DNA of 34,837 bases from Limibacillus sp. (GTDB lineage: Bacteria; Pseudomonadota; Alphaproteobacteria; Kiloniellales; CECT-8803): positions 1 through 34,837 of the forward strand of contig JARRJC010000037.1 in assembly GCA_037379885.1 (NCBI GenBank). Direction: 5' to 3'. A model generated the notes under the pieces. That model did not search any database. It was not told the DNA's origin and was given only the letters and a program-made list of their open reading frames with translations. The first letter of the stretch is position 1, and the number at the start of each line of letters is the position of its first letter. Positions 1 to 12,051 of this stretch are shown piece after piece. Both the position numbers and the translations under genes were made by a program.

Positions 1-76
<76 letters not shown>

Positions 77-93
77 ACTTGCAAAGTGGCGAG

Positions 94-122
94 AAGCTAC
101 GCAGGGCATCCCGCTCCGTCAA
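94..122 (-). promoter_or_regulatory. putative promoter of tRNA-Lys
   Basis: On the minus strand TTGACG (-35, 5 of 6 consensus bases) is followed by a 17-base spacer and TAGCTT (-10, weak). Transcription would start near 87, about 11 bases before the mature tRNA 5' end, a normal short tRNA leader. This is consensus matching by eye. Confidence 0.5.
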
Positions 123-164
123 GCCGCCTGGGCGCCGATTCCGGTATTTACTCCGAAGCGATGG

Positions 165-683
165 CTACTCGCCGTCTTCGAGCCTTCCGAAGCGGTCCTG
201 AAGGATGGTCGCCACCCGCGGGCTGACGAAGGAGCGGATGTCACCGCCGAGGCGCCCGATCTCCTTCACGAAACGCGAGGATATGAACTGCTGGCGCTCG
301 GAGGCCATGAGGAAGATGGTCTCGATCTCGGCGTTGAGCCGCGTGTTCATCGCCGCCATCTGGAACTCGTACTCAAAGTCCGAGACAGCCCGCAGACCGC
401 GCACGATGACATTGGCGTCCAGGTCCTCACAGAAATGCATCAGCAGATTGTCGAAAGAGCGGACCTCCAGAGTGGCGCCGTTGGCGGTCAGTTCCTCCAA
501 TTCGTCCTGCACCATCTGGACCCGTTCGCCCGTCGAGAACATCGGCGCCTTACCGGCGTTGCGCGCCACGGCGATGATTAGCCGATCGGCGATACGGGTG
601 GCCCGCTTGATGATGTCCATGTGCCCCAGAGTGATGGGATCGAAGGTTCCGGGGTAAACCGCAACCAGTTCCTTGGCGGCCAT
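165..683 (-). CDS. coaD: phosphopantetheine adenylyltransferase
   Basis: Catalyses the fourth step of coenzyme A synthesis, transferring AMP from ATP to 4'-phosphopantetheine to make dephospho-CoA in the cytoplasm. The 172-residue protein has the usual bacterial PPAT length. The nucleotidyltransferase motif YPGTFDPITLGH spans residues 10-21 (T18-x-G20-H21), and the second conserved motif ISSRFVKEI spans 134-142. The ATG lies 5 bases after the gyrA stop and is preceded by a strong GGAGGAG ribosome site inside the gyrA 3' end. It is therefore very likely cotranscribed and translationally coupled with gyrA. No frameshift or missing residue is seen. Confidence 0.97.
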   Translation of the reverse strand: MAAKELVAVYPGTFDPITLGHMDIIKRATRIADRLIIAVARNAGKAPMFSTGERVQMVQDELEELTANGATLEVRSFDNLLMHFCEDLDANVIVRGLRAVSDFEYEFQMAAMNTRLNAEIETIFLMASERQQFISSRFVKEIGRLGGDIRSFVSPRVATILQDRFGRLEDGE

Positions 684-688
684 CGGCC

Positions 689-3511
689 CTACTCCTCCTG
701 CCCTGCATCAGGATCAGGGGTCTCCTCCCCCGCTTCTTCACCGGCAGTGTCGTCGCCCGGCGTCTCTTCGGGGTCCTCCGCAGCCTCCGGCAGATCCTCC
801 GGCAGGTCCTCGGCGTCCTCGCTCTCGCCCATCCAGGCGACGGAGACCACGCGTTCCTTCTCGTCGATGCGGAACAGCGTCACGCCCCGGGTGGTGCGCC
901 CGGCAATGCGGATCCCCTCGACCGGCATGCGGATCAGCTTGCCTGCGTCGGTCACCAGCATCAGCTGATCGTTCGCCTCCACCGGGAAGGCGGCGACCAC
1001 CTTCGTGCGCTTCTTGCCCCGCGAGAGGTCGAGGTTGGCGATGCCCTGCCCGCCCCTCTTGGTGAGTCGGTATTCGTAGGCTGAGGTGCGCTTGCCGAAG
1101 CCATCCGCCGCAACGGAGAGAATGAACTGCTCGGCGGCTTCCAACTCCAGAATCTGCTCCTCGGAAAGATCGACCGCCGCCGTCTCCGGGGCCTCGCCCT
1201 CACCGTCTTCCAGGCCGAGGGCACGGCGCTTGGCGGAAGCATAGCGCAGGTAGGCGTCCCGCAGCTCCGTGTCGACCTCCTTATGGGTCAGGATCGACAT
1301 GGAGATGACCTCGTCCTTGTCGGCCAGAGAGATACCGCGCACACCAACCGAGTTGCGGCCCGCGAAGACACGCACGTCGGTTACGGGGAAGCGGATCGCC
1401 TTGCCCATGGCGGTCGCCAGCAGGACGTCCTGCTGATCGCTGCAAAGCTGCACGGAGACCAGCGAGCCGCCGCCGGCCTCTTCCAGCTTCATGGCGATCT
1501 TGCCGTTCGCCTTGATGTTGGTGAAGTCCGAGAGGCTGTTGCGGCGCACCGTTCCCTTGGAGGTCGCGAACATCACGAACATGTCCTGCCAAAGCGCCTC
1601 GTCCTCGGGCAGCGGCAAACAGGTGGTGACGTACTCGCCCTGCTCCAGCGGCAAGAGGTTCACCAGCGCCTTGCCACGGGCCTGCGGCGTGCCCTGGGGC
1701 AGGCGCCAGACCTTCATGGTGTAGGCCATGCCGCGTGAGGTGAAGAAGAGCACCGGCGTGTGGGTCGAACAGACGAAGACCTGCGTCACGAAATCGTCGT
1801 CTCGCGTCGCCATGCCCGAGCGGCCCTTGCCGCCCCGGCGCTGCGCGCGATAGGTCGAGAGAGGCACGCGCTTGATATAGCCGCCGTGGGTGATGGTCAT
1901 GACCATCTCCTGGCGCTGGATCAGCGATTCGTCGTCGTGCTCGAAGCCCGCCTCGTCGATCTCCGTGCGGCGCGGGTCCGCATAGCGTTCGCGCACCTCG
2001 AGCATCTCCTCGCGCAGCACCTCTTGCAGGCGCTCGCGGCTCTCCAGGATCGCCAGGAATTCCTTGATCTGGTCGATGAGGCTCTGGAGTTCCTCGGCGA
2101 TCTTGTCACGCTCCAAGCCGGTGAGCTTCTGGAGGCGCAGCTCCAGGATCGCACGGGCCTGCGCTTCGGAGAGCTTGTAGTTCCCCGTCTCGTCCAGCAC
2201 CCGCCCGGGCTCGTCGACCAGCGCGATCAGCGGAGCCACTTCCTCCGCCGGCCAGGAACGTTCCATCAACTGGGCGCGCGCGGAGTCCGGGTCGGACGCG
2301 CGGCGGATCAGCGCGATGATCTCGTCGATGTTCGCCACCGCGACCGCAAGACCCAGCTGGATATGCGCCTTTTCCCGGGCCTTGCGAAGGTCGTAGGCCG
2401 TGCGCCTGGTGATGACCTCCTCGCGGAATTCGATGAAGGCGGTGATCACGTCCTTCAGACCCATCAATTCGGGCCTGCCGCTGTTCAGGGCCAGCATGTT
2501 GACGCCAAAGGAGGTCTGAAGCTGCGTGAAGCGGTAGAGTTGGTTCAGGACCACGTCGCCCATGGCGTCGCGCTTCAGGTCCACCACCACGCGCATGCCC
2601 TGCCGGTCGCTCTCATCGCGCAGCTCGGAAACACCCTCGATGGTGCCCGCGCGCACGGCGTTGGCGATCTGCTCGATCATGCGGGCCTTGTTCACCTGAT
2701 AGGGAATCTCGGTGATGATGATCGATTCACGGTCGCCGCCGCGCACCTCGATCTCCGCGCGCCCACGCACCACGACCGATCCACGGCCGCTGTGCATGGC
2801 GTCGCGGATGCCCTGGGTGCCAAGGATGATGCCGCCGGTCGGGAAGTCCGGCCCTTTGACGTACTCCATCAACTGCTCGACCGAGATCATCGGGTCGTCC
2901 AGGTAGGCACAACAGGCGTCGATCACCTCGCCCAGGTTGTGGGGCGGGATGTTGGTCGCCATGCCAACGGCGATACCGCCGGCGCCGTTGACCAGCAGAT
3001 TGGGATAGCGAGCCGGAAGCACGCTGGGCTCGGTGGTGGATTCATCGTAGTTGGGGACGAAATCCACCGTCTCCTTGTCCATGTCCTCCAGCAAGGCTTC
3101 GCTGGCCAGGCGCTGGAGCCGCGCCTCGGTATAACGCATGGCCGCCGGCGGATCGCCGTCGATGGAGCCGAAGTTGCCCTGGCCGTCCACGAGCAGCGCG
3201 CGCATCGACCAGTGCTGCGCCATGCGCACCATGGCGTCGTAGATCGCGGAGTCGCCGTGCGGGTGATACTGGCCCATGACGTCGCCGACGATGCGCGCCG
3301 ACTTGCGGTAGGCCCGGTTCCAGTCGTAACCGCCGTCCTTCATGCCATAGAGAATCCGGCGGTGAACCGGCTTCAAACCGTCACGCACATCCGGCAGCGC
3401 CCGGGCCACGATCACGCTCATGGCGTAGTCGAGGTAGGAGCGCTTCATCTCGTCTTCGATGGTGACCGGCAGGATGTCCGAATCGGTCGGCTTCGGGGTC
3501 TCTTCGCTCAA
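689..3511 (-). CDS. gyrA: DNA gyrase subunit A
   Basis: Breakage-reunion subunit of gyrase, which introduces negative supercoils with GyrB using ATP. The 940-residue protein is longer than E. coli GyrA (875). The catalytic tyrosine is Y127 in [10 protein letters not shown]. The quinolone-region residues equivalent to E. coli S83 and D87 are S88 and D92 in [12 protein letters not shown], both the susceptible type. The GyrA box QRRGGKGR needed for DNA wrapping is present. An inserted acidic segment at roughly residues 740-795 and an acidic C-terminal tail explain the extra length; I recall such an insertion as common in alphaproteobacteria. The start is TTG at 3511, with AGGA about 9 bases upstream; the next in-frame ATG would remove the conserved N-terminus. 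coaD follows 5 bases after the stop. Confidence 0.98.
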   Translation of the reverse strand: MSEETPKPTDSDILPVTIEDEMKRSYLDYAMSVIVARALPDVRDGLKPVHRRILYGMKDGGYDWNRAYRKSARIVGDVMGQYHPHGDSAIYDAMVRMAQHWSMRALLVDGQGNFGSIDGDPPAAMRYTEARLQRLASEALLEDMDKETVDFVPNYDESTTEPSVLPARYPNLLVNGAGGIAVGMATNIPPHNLGEVIDACCAYLDDPMISVEQLMEYVKGPDFPTGGIILGTQGIRDAMHSGRGSVVVRGRAEIEVRGGDRESIIITEIPYQVNKARMIEQIANAVRAGTIEGVSELRDESDRQGMRVVVDLKRDAMGDVVLNQLYRFTQLQTSFGVNMLALNSGRPELMGLKDVITAFIEFREEVITRRTAYDLRKAREKAHIQLGLAVAVANIDEIIALIRRASDPDSARAQLMERSWPAEEVAPLIALVDEPGRVLDETGNYKLSEAQARAILELRLQKLTGLERDKIAEELQSLIDQIKEFLAILESRERLQEVLREEMLEVRERYADPRRTEIDEAGFEHDDESLIQRQEMVMTITHGGYIKRVPLSTYRAQRRGGKGRSGMATRDDDFVTQVFVCSTHTPVLFFTSRGMAYTMKVWRLPQGTPQARGKALVNLLPLEQGEYVTTCLPLPEDEALWQDMFVMFATSKGTVRRNSLSDFTNIKANGKIAMKLEEAGGGSLVSVQLCSDQQDVLLATAMGKAIRFPVTDVRVFAGRNSVGVRGISLADKDEVISMSILTHKEVDTELRDAYLRYASAKRRALGLEDGEGEAPETAAVDLSEEQILELEAAEQFILSVAADGFGKRTSAYEYRLTKRGGQGIANLDLSRGKKRTKVVAAFPVEANDQLMLVTDAGKLIRMPVEGIRIAGRTTRGVTLFRIDEKERVVSVAWMGESEDAEDLPEDLPEAAEDPEETPGDDTAGEEAGEETPDPDAGQEE

Positions 3512-3612
3512 CGGCTGAATTCCTGGAAAATTATTGTTATAATTCAGGTTTTTATCGCGCTTTTCTCACCTGCCGTGACGCAAAGGTCAAAACAACCCGG
3601 CGAGTCGCAAAA

Positions 3613-3641
3613 AATATAACAAATTTAAGCCTTTACCACAA
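3613..3641 (-). promoter_or_regulatory. putative gyrA promoter
   Basis: In the AT-rich gap between the acetyltransferase and gyrA, the minus strand reads TTGTGG, a 17-base spacer, then TATATT (5 of 6 bases of the -10 consensus). A start near 3606 would give a leader of about 95 bases. The gap (3512-3654) is strikingly AT-rich for this window. A second TATAAC closer to the gene lacks a matching -35. Confidence 0.4.
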
Positions 3642-3654
3642 GGAAACCGGCCAT

Positions 3655-4104
3655 CTAAGCGGCGACCTCGCGGCGCATGTCGATATGAGGGATTCCGCCA
3701 TCGTCGTAAGGGTCCGAACAGACCCTGAATCCCAGGCTCTCGTAGAAGCCCTGCTGGACCGCCTGTGCGCCCAGAAGAACCGGGCAAGCGCCCCAGTTCC
3801 CCAAGATATAGCCAAGCGCCTCGGTCATCATCTCGCGCCCGAGACCGCGCCCACGGGCGCTCGCGGAAACGACGACACGGCCGATGGTCGCTTCCGGGCG
3901 GATGCCGCCGGGTTCCTCGACCCGCAGGCTGCCGATGAGCCCGCCCTGCTCCAGGCAGAGGAGATGATGGGCCGCCTGATCGCGCCCGTCGATGTCCCGG
4001 TAGAGGGATTGCTGCTCCAGCACGAACACGTCGCTGCGCAATTGGAGCAAGCCGTAGAGCGTCTCCAGATCAAGCTCGTGAAACTGCCGCCAGGATAGCT
4101 GCAC
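3655..4104 (-). CDS. elaA: ElaA-like GNAT family N-acetyltransferase
   Basis: Predicted acetyl-CoA-dependent N-acetyltransferase; the substrate is unknown. The N-terminal block with LLQLRSDVFVLEQ and YRDIDGRD matches the E. coli ElaA signature (LLQLR..VF.VEQ...YQDIDG). The acetyl-CoA loop reads VVVSASARGRGLGREMM, the R/Q-x-x-G-x-G/A pattern, and a GFYESLGF block follows. A longer reading frame runs up to 4281, but its extra residues overlap ssb and are low-complexity. I therefore choose the GTG at 4104, four bases after the ssb stop, giving 149 residues, close to ElaA length. The ribosome site is weak, so expression may depend on translation coupling from ssb. Confidence 0.75.
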   Translation of the reverse strand: MQLSWRQFHELDLETLYGLLQLRSDVFVLEQQSLYRDIDGRDQAAHHLLCLEQGGLIGSLRVEEPGGIRPEATIGRVVVSASARGRGLGREMMTEALGYILGNWGACPVLLGAQAVQQGFYESLGFRVCSDPYDDGGIPHIDMRREVAA

Positions 4105-4108
4105 GGAC

Positions 4109-4606
4109 CTAGAAGGGGATGTCGTCGTCCAGGTCCGGCGCGTTGCCGCTGGATCCCGTTCCGGAGCTGCTGCTTGAGCCGCCACTGCCGCCTGCGGAGG
4201 AAGAGCCATAGCCGCCGTCGTCCGAGTAACCGCCCCCGCCGCCTTCGCCGCCGCCACGGGTGTCCAGCATTGTGAGCTCACCCCGGAAGCGCTGAAGCAC
4301 GACCTCGGTCGTGTAGTTGTCGCGCCCGTCCTGCCCCTGCCACTTACGGGTCTGAAGCTGGCCCTCGATGTAGACCTTCGAGCCCTTCTTCAGGAAACGC
4401 TCCGCCACGTCGATCAGGTTTTCGTTGAAGATGACGATGCGGTGCCACTCGGTGCGCTCCCGGCGCTCACCCGATTGGCGGTCGCGCCAGGTCTCACTGG
4501 TCGCCAAGGGGAAATTCGCTACCTTCGCGCCTGCATTTGTCGAACGGACTTCGGGATCGCGGCCGAGATTTCCGATCAAGATCACCTTGTTGACGCTACC
4601 TGCCAT
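4109..4606 (-). CDS. ssb: single-stranded DNA-binding protein
   Basis: Coats single-stranded DNA in replication, recombination and repair, and recruits partner enzymes through its C-terminal tip. The 165-residue protein begins with an OB fold (about residues 4-105, starting [17 protein letters not shown]). A glycine/serine-rich flexible linker spans about 118-157, and the protein ends in the acidic tip DDDIPF that binds partners. The ATG at 4606 is preceded by GGGAG. It is divergent from uvrA, as in E. coli, where both are SOS-regulated. I found no GTTC-N7-GTTC or GAAC-N7-GAAC box, the alphaproteobacterial LexA site, in the shared gap. Confidence 0.97.
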   Translation of the reverse strand: MAGSVNKVILIGNLGRDPEVRSTNAGAKVANFPLATSETWRDRQSGERRERTEWHRIVIFNENLIDVAERFLKKGSKVYIEGQLQTRKWQGQDGRDNYTTEVVLQRFRGELTMLDTRGGGEGGGGGYSDDGGYGSSSAGGSGGSSSSSGTGSSGNAPDLDDDIPF

Positions 4607-4706
4607 TCTGCCCGGCTCTCCCTATCTTTTCTTCGAGGTTCACTGCGCCCTCCGCGGCGCGATTCGCAGCCGTGACTTTAGACCGCCAGCCCCCACCCTG
4701 TCACCT

Positions 4707-4742
4707 ACCGCCGCCGCCCTCAGAAAGACCGTTGGCGGCGGT
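4707..4742. repeat. inverted repeat in the ssb/uvrA gap
   Basis: ACCGCCGCC at 4707-4715 is the exact reverse complement of GGCGGCGGT at 4734-4742, separated by 18 bases. It lies between the divergent ssb and uvrA starts. It could form a leader hairpin or be an operator. There is no T-tract on either side, so a terminator is unlikely. GC-rich repeats of this kind can occur by chance in such DNA. Confidence 0.4.
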
Positions 4743-4819
4743 GGCAAATCCGCCTGCCATGCCCCATATTGGAGGACGAGCAGATTTGGAAGCCTATCCT
4801 TGAAAAGAAGAGCCTTTTT

Positions 4820-7693
<2,874 letters not shown>

Positions 7694-7710
7694 CGAAAGG
7701 GCCCCCACCC

Positions 7711-8901
7711 ATGATCGAGCTTCAGGACAAGGGACTGCGCGCCAAGGCCATCGAGGTCAGCGAATGGCTGTTGCGCAACCGGGATACCTATGGGCGCCAC
7801 ACGCTTTTCATCGACGGCTATGCCCGAAAGCTGCGGGAAGTGGGCATCCCGCTGGACCGGCTCTCCTTGCACCTTCGGCAGCTGAACCCGCAGCTCCGCG
7901 CCAGGACCTTTGTCTGGAACAGGGACGCGGGCGGCACGGCCGAGACCGGCCGGCAGTATGGGATCGAGGTAACGGATGTCTATCTGCGCTCGCCCGTGCG
8001 GCCGATCTTCGAGGGCGGTCCCGCTATCGAGCGCCGCTTGACCGCGGCTCCCGACGAGGAAGACTTCCCGATCCTGAATGAACTGCGCGGGCAAGGCATT
8101 TCCCATTACCTCGTGCTGCCCCTGCCGATGTGGGTGCTGGGCCCCGCTGCGATTTCGATTGCGACCCGCAAGGAAGAAGGCTTTTCCGCTGACGAACTCG
8201 CGCTTATCGATAACACCAACGCCACCTTCGGGGCGGCGCTGGAATTGCAGGAGACGCGCCAGCTCGCCCGCACGCTTCTGGACACCTACGTGGGTCGGAA
8301 CGCCGGCGAACGAATCCTCAACGGCGCGATCCACCGTGGAATCTCCGAGGAAATCCACGCGATCATCTTCTACTGCGACCTGCGGAACTTCACCCCGATC
8401 TCCGAGAGCCTGGAGCAGGGACAGGTGGTGGAACTGCTCAACCGCTACTTCGATGCCGTGGCGGAACCCGTGCAGCGGCATGGCGGCGAGATTCTGAAGT
8501 TCATCGGTGACGGCATGCTGGCGATCTATCCCTGCCCGGCAAACCATATCAAGGACTGCACGGCCGCCTCTTCGGCTCTCCTGGCCGCCATCGAAGCACA
8601 GCAGGCCATGGAGAAGCTGGCCGCGGACTATCCGGACCTCGAATTGGCCTGCGGCATAGCCCTGCACGTCGGCGACGTCCAGTTCGGAAACATCGGCGCA
8701 CTCAACCGCTTGGATTTCACCGTGATCGGCCCCGCGGTCAATCTGGTGACGCGCATTGAGCCTCACAGCAAGGATACGCCTGAGCGCATCGTGGTTTCCC
8801 GAGAGTTTGCAGAGCGTCAAGGCGGGGATTACCAAAGCCTGGGGCAGCATCCCTTGAAGGGCATCCAGGACGCGCGCGAGATTCTCTATCCCTCGCTCTG
8901 A
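7711..8901 (+). CDS. class III adenylate/guanylate cyclase, soluble
   Basis: Predicted to make a cyclic nucleotide second messenger. The 396-residue protein has no membrane segment. Residues 1 to about 190 form an N-terminal region with no motif I can name, possibly sensory. The class III catalytic domain occupies about 212-395. Metal-binding aspartates are D223 (FYCDLRNFT) and D267 (FIGDGML). K263 and D335 (LDFTVIG) are the purine-selecting pair expected of an adenylate cyclase rather than the guanylate E/C pair. N344 and R348 (AVNLVTR) are the transition-state residues, so the domain looks active. It starts 17 bases after the uvrA stop and may be cotranscribed with it, an unusual neighbour for a repair gene. 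cAMP is inferred from the K/D pair. Confidence 0.88.
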   Translation: MIELQDKGLRAKAIEVSEWLLRNRDTYGRHTLFIDGYARKLREVGIPLDRLSLHLRQLNPQLRARTFVWNRDAGGTAETGRQYGIEVTDVYLRSPVRPIFEGGPAIERRLTAAPDEEDFPILNELRGQGISHYLVLPLPMWVLGPAAISIATRKEEGFSADELALIDNTNATFGAALELQETRQLARTLLDTYVGRNAGERILNGAIHRGISEEIHAIIFYCDLRNFTPISESLEQGQVVELLNRYFDAVAEPVQRHGGEILKFIGDGMLAIYPCPANHIKDCTAASSALLAAIEAQQAMEKLAADYPDLELACGIALHVGDVQFGNIGALNRLDFTVIGPAVNLVTRIEPHSKDTPERIVVSREFAERQGGDYQSLGQHPLKGIQDAREILYPSL

Positions 8902-8914
8902 TGCAAGAATTTTG

Positions 8915-8934
8915 CCAAAGGGGGCTTCCTTTGG
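8915..8934 (+). other. small hairpin between cyclase and trmFO
   Basis: CCAAAGG at 8915-8921 pairs perfectly with CCTTTGG at 8928-8934 around a six-base loop. There is no T-tract after it on either strand, so it is at best a weak terminator or a processing or leader structure within the 72-base gap. The trmFO ribosome site (GGAGAG) lies downstream of it. Confidence 0.35.
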
Positions 8935-8973
8935 TAGAGACGGTGCCCCTGATCCGGAGAGAACGAGGCAGTC

Positions 8974-10341
8974 ATGACCAAGACAAAGGCGGTACATGTC
9001 GTGGGCGGTGGGCTTGCGGGCAGCGAGGCCGCTTGGCAGATCGCCCAGGCGGGCGTGCCGGTTCTGCTTCATGAGATGCGCCCTGTACGCAAGACCGACG
9101 CCCACCACACTGACGGCTTGGCTGAGCTGGTCTGCTCCAACTCCTTCCGGTCCGACGACTTCGAGAGCAACGCGGTCGGCCTGCTGCATGAGGAGATGCG
9201 CCGCTGCAACTCCCTGGTGATGGCCGCCGCCGACAAGGCGCAGGTGCCGGCGGGCGGAGCCCTGGCTGTCGACCGCGACCTCTTCTCGCAGGAGGTGACG
9301 CGGCACCTGGAAGAGCACCCGCTGGTCTCCATCGAACGAGGCGAGGTCGCAGGTCTGCCGCCCGCCGACTGGGACTCCGTGATCCTGGCGACCGGCCCCC
9401 TCACCTCGCCCGCGCTTGCCGAGGCGATCCGCGAGGCGACGGGCGAAGGCTATCTCTCTTTCTTCGACGCCATCGCGCCCATCGTCCACAAGGACTCCAT
9501 CAACTTCGAGCGGGCCTGGTTCCAGTCGCGCTACGACAAGGTTGGGCCTGGCGGCACCGGCAAGGACTACATCAACTGTCCGATGGACCGTGAGCAGTAT
9601 GAGGCCTTCATCCAGGCCCTGGTCGAAAGCGAAAAGACCGAGTTCAAGGAGTGGGAGAAGGACACCCCCTACTTCGAAGGCTGCCTGCCCATAGAGGTGA
9701 TGGCCGAGCGCGGCGCGGACACCTTGCGGTTCGGTCCCATGAAGCCGGTTGGCCTGACCGATCCCCACACCGGCAAGCGCGCCCATGCCGTGGTGCAGCT
9801 GCGCCAGGACAACAAGCTGGGCACGCTCTATAACCTCGTCGGCTTCCAGACGAAAATGAAGTACGGCGAGCAGGCCCGCGTGTTCAGGATGATCCCCGGA
9901 CTGGAAAACGCGGAGTTCGCGCGCCTCGGCGGGATTCACCGCAACACCTTCATCAACTCGCCCCGTCTGTTGGATGAAAGCTGCCGTCTCAAGGTCGATC
10001 CGCGCATCCGTTTCGCCGGACAGGTGACCGGGGTCGAAGGCTATGTGGAAAGTGCGGCCATCGGCCTTCTGACAGGTCGTTTCGCCGCGGCTGAACGCCG
10101 GGGTGAAGCGCCCTCCCGCCCGCCGGAGACCACGGCGCTGGGCGCGTTGCTGGCGCATATCACGGGCGGTGCGGAGGAAGAGTCCTTCCAGCCCATGAAC
10201 GTCAACTTCGGCCTCTTTCCGCCGCTGGAGGACGCCAAGGGCGGACGGCGCGGCAAGGCGGAGCGGAAGAAAGGCTACAGCAGCCGCGCGCTCGCCGATC
10301 TGGATGGTTGGTTGAACCATCCCGCCCAAGCCGCCGAATGA
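8974..10341 (+). CDS. trmFO: methylenetetrahydrofolate-tRNA-(uracil-5-)-methyltransferase (FAD)
   Basis: Forms 5-methyluridine at position 54 of tRNA T-loops using methylene-tetrahydrofolate as carbon donor and reduced FAD. The 455-residue length fits the family. The N-terminal FAD fold has [11 protein letters not shown] at 11-21. The conserved cysteines equivalent to Bacillus subtilis C53 and C226 are C54 ([12 protein letters not shown]) and C237 ([14 protein letters not shown]). The ATG follows a GGAGAG site. The gene converges on the NDUFAF6-like gene with only 6 bases between the stops, so no separate terminator fits. The protein's TrmA alternative is not seen in this window. Confidence 0.96.
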   Translation: MTKTKAVHVVGGGLAGSEAAWQIAQAGVPVLLHEMRPVRKTDAHHTDGLAELVCSNSFRSDDFESNAVGLLHEEMRRCNSLVMAAADKAQVPAGGALAVDRDLFSQEVTRHLEEHPLVSIERGEVAGLPPADWDSVILATGPLTSPALAEAIREATGEGYLSFFDAIAPIVHKDSINFERAWFQSRYDKVGPGGTGKDYINCPMDREQYEAFIQALVESEKTEFKEWEKDTPYFEGCLPIEVMAERGADTLRFGPMKPVGLTDPHTGKRAHAVVQLRQDNKLGTLYNLVGFQTKMKYGEQARVFRMIPGLENAEFARLGGIHRNTFINSPRLLDESCRLKVDPRIRFAGQVTGVEGYVESAAIGLLTGRFAAAERRGEAPSRPPETTALGALLAHITGGAEEESFQPMNVNFGLFPPLEDAKGGRRGKAERKKGYSSRALADLDGWLNHPAQAAE

Positions 10342-10347
10342 TCTGAG

Positions 10348-11199
10348 CTAAAAGCGCCCCAGGAGCCGTGCGCCGAGCAGCCGCCAGGGCCGTGCCGGCG
10401 GGGCCTCCTGCACTCTTGCATCAAAGGGATCGAAGCCCGCCGCGTGAAGTCTGCGCAGGTGCAACTCGGCCAGGGTCGCGGGCCAGAAGACCGGCAGGGC
10501 GTGCCGATCTATCCGGCGGCTGTCCCGGCGCGCCAGCATGAGGTGCCGGGCAGCGCGCTCGGCGATCGGGCGTACCACCGGCGACAGCGCGGAGGGGGCG
10601 AGACGCCCGTCCAGCAGTTCCTGAGGACTGACGTCCGCCGCCCTCATGCCTTTGAGCGGCAAGAGGATGCGCCGCTGGCGGGTGAGAAAGGCCGTGGCGC
10701 GCAGGATGCCCGTCAGCGCCAGGGCCAGACCGGCATGGCGCGCGGCCTTCAAGGCCGGACCCTCGCGCACTCCGGCTGCCTCCAGACCCAGCAGCATCAC
10801 AGGGACCGAGGTCGCTTCCGCGTAGCGCTCGAGCGCGGCCAGCGATTCCGGCGGATCCGGGTCGAGGTCTCGCTCGCGCGCATCGATCAGGCCCTCGAAA
10901 TGGCTTCGAGTCAGATTCCCGGTCGATATCGCCTCCTCAAGCGGCTGGATCACGGCATTGCGGCGCGGCGCGCCGCCATAGAGACCTTCAATGCTGTCGC
11001 GCCACCACTGCAGGCGTATCTGCCCGATCATGGGTTCGCTAACCGATTCCGCCGTGCGCGCGATCTCCAGATTGAAGGCGTAGATCGCCAGGAGGGAACG
11101 GCGCAACGGCTCCGCCGCCAGCAGCAGCGAGAGGTAGCGATCGTGGTCGAAGCGCCGGACTTCCGCCGCGCAGTAGTTGTAGTCTTCCGCGAGAGCCAT
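10348..11199 (-). CDS. squalene/phytoene synthase family protein, NDUFAF6-like
   Basis: The 283-residue protein has the all-alpha prenyl-synthase family outline. The first aspartate-rich motif of true squalene/phytoene synthases is replaced by EIARTAESVSE (45-55), and the second region reads LTGILRATAFLTRQRRILLP (162-181) without its aspartates. It shares the block SEPMIGQIRLQWWRDSIE and later segments with human NDUFAF6, a mitochondrial complex I assembly factor. I therefore call it NDUFAF6-like and think it unlikely to make a carotenoid or squalene precursor. No carotenoid or hopanoid genes are nearby, while an NDUFAF3-like gene is. Its role here is inferred from mitochondrial homologues. 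Confidence 0.82.
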   Translation of the reverse strand: MALAEDYNYCAAEVRRFDHDRYLSLLLAAEPLRRSLLAIYAFNLEIARTAESVSEPMIGQIRLQWWRDSIEGLYGGAPRRNAVIQPLEEAISTGNLTRSHFEGLIDARERDLDPDPPESLAALERYAEATSVPVMLLGLEAAGVREGPALKAARHAGLALALTGILRATAFLTRQRRILLPLKGMRAADVSPQELLDGRLAPSALSPVVRPIAERAARHLMLARRDSRRIDRHALPVFWPATLAELHLRRLHAAGFDPFDARVQEAPPARPWRLLGARLLGRF

Positions 11200-11322
11200 G
11201 CCCCTAGCCTATCAGGGGGTGAGGCCCGACCAAGCCGTGAAAAGCTGAAACACTACTTTTTTCGGCCCTTGATGGTTTATATGAAACCGAGAACGCCTAT
11301 CTATCGAGAGGTAAGACAATAC

Positions 11323-11347
11323 GCAGGCCCCCGGTTACCGGGCCTGC
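11323..11347 (+). promoter_or_regulatory. GC-rich hairpin in the sodB leader region
   Basis: GCAGGCCC at 11323-11330 pairs perfectly with GGGCCTGC at 11340-11347, with a nine-base loop that can form two more G-C pairs. No T-tract follows. It lies 39 bases before the sodB ATG, ahead of an AAAAAGGGGG ribosome site. An AT-rich stretch with TATATG at 11278-11283 is a possible -10, but I see no convincing -35. The hairpin may stabilise the message or be a regulator site. The rest of the 187-base gap shows nothing else I recognise. Confidence 0.45.
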
Positions 11348-11386
11348 AACGAACCTGGAACCGCAAACCTCAAAAAGGGGGAAACC

Positions 11387-11986
11387 ATGGCTTTCGAGCT
11401 CCCGAACCTGCCCTACGCCAAGGATGCGCTGGAGCCGCACATCTCCGCTCAGACCTTCGACTTCCACCACGGAAAGCACCATAAGGCCTATGTCGACAAG
11501 ACCAACGAGCTGATCGCGGGCAGCGAGCACGAGGGCAAGAGCCTCGAAGAATTGATCCAGGCGGCCGCCGACAGCGGCAACGCCGGTCTCTTCAACCAGT
11601 CGGCCCAGATCTGGAACCACACCTTCTTCTGGAACTCCATGAAGCCCGGCGGTGGCGGCGCACCGACCGGTGCGGTGGCCGACATGATCACGGAGGCCTT
11701 CGGCTCCTACGAAGAGTTCGCCAAGCAGTTCAAGGCCGCCGGCGCGGGCCGCTTCGGGTCCGGTTGGGTCTGGCTGGTCGCAGAGGGCGGCAAGGCCAAG
11801 ATCGTCGCCACGCTGAATGCGGACACGCCGCTGACCCAGGCTGGCCAGACCCCGCTTCTGACCTGCGACGTCTGGGAACATGCCTACTACCTGGACTACC
11901 AGAACCGCCGTCCGGACTTCCTGCAGTCCTACCTGGACAACCTGGTCAACTGGGACTTCGCCAACGAAAACCTGGCGAACGCCTAA
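11387..11986 (+). CDS. sodB: superoxide dismutase, iron type
   Basis: Converts superoxide to oxygen and hydrogen peroxide, probably in the cytoplasm since no signal peptide is seen. The 199-residue protein carries all four metal ligands: H27 (FDFHHGKHH), H78 (QIWNHTFFW), D161 and H165 (DVWEHAYY). Q74, just before the second histidine, is the second-shell glutamine position typical of iron enzymes (E. coli SodB Q69), so iron is preferred over manganese. A very strong ribosome site precedes the ATG and a strong intrinsic terminator follows, indicating a highly expressed single-gene unit. It is inserted in opposite orientation between two complex I assembly-factor-like genes. Confidence 0.96.
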   Translation: MAFELPNLPYAKDALEPHISAQTFDFHHGKHHKAYVDKTNELIAGSEHEGKSLEELIQAAADSGNAGLFNQSAQIWNHTFFWNSMKPGGGGAPTGAVADMITEAFGSYEEFAKQFKAAGAGRFGSGWVWLVAEGGKAKIVATLNADTPLTQAGQTPLLTCDVWEHAYYLDYQNRRPDFLQSYLDNLVNWDFANENLANA

Positions 11987-12015
11987 AACCTGTTCATTCT
12001 GGGTACTAAGAAGAG

Positions 12016-12044
12016 CGCCCGGGCCCGATGGCCCGGGCGTTTTT
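12016..12044 (+). terminator. intrinsic terminator of sodB
   Basis: A perfect 10-bp GC stem, CGCCCGGGCC (12016-12025) with GGCCCGGGCG (12030-12039), closes on the loop CGAT and is followed directly by TTTTT. Thirty bases separate it from the sodB stop. Read on the other strand it is followed by CTCTTCTT, so it may also end the convergent yajC-secD-secF transcript. Confidence 0.93.
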
Positions 12045-12051
12045 CATTGGG

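Noticed and set aside
1760-3619. 619-codon open frame on the plus strand opposite gyrA
   Set aside because: Antisense shadow of a conserved gene, histidine- and arginine-rich, with no motif.
10348-11199. Carotenoid or hopanoid synthase gene
   Set aside because: Both aspartate-rich catalytic motifs are missing and no pathway partners are nearby; NDUFAF6-like fits better.
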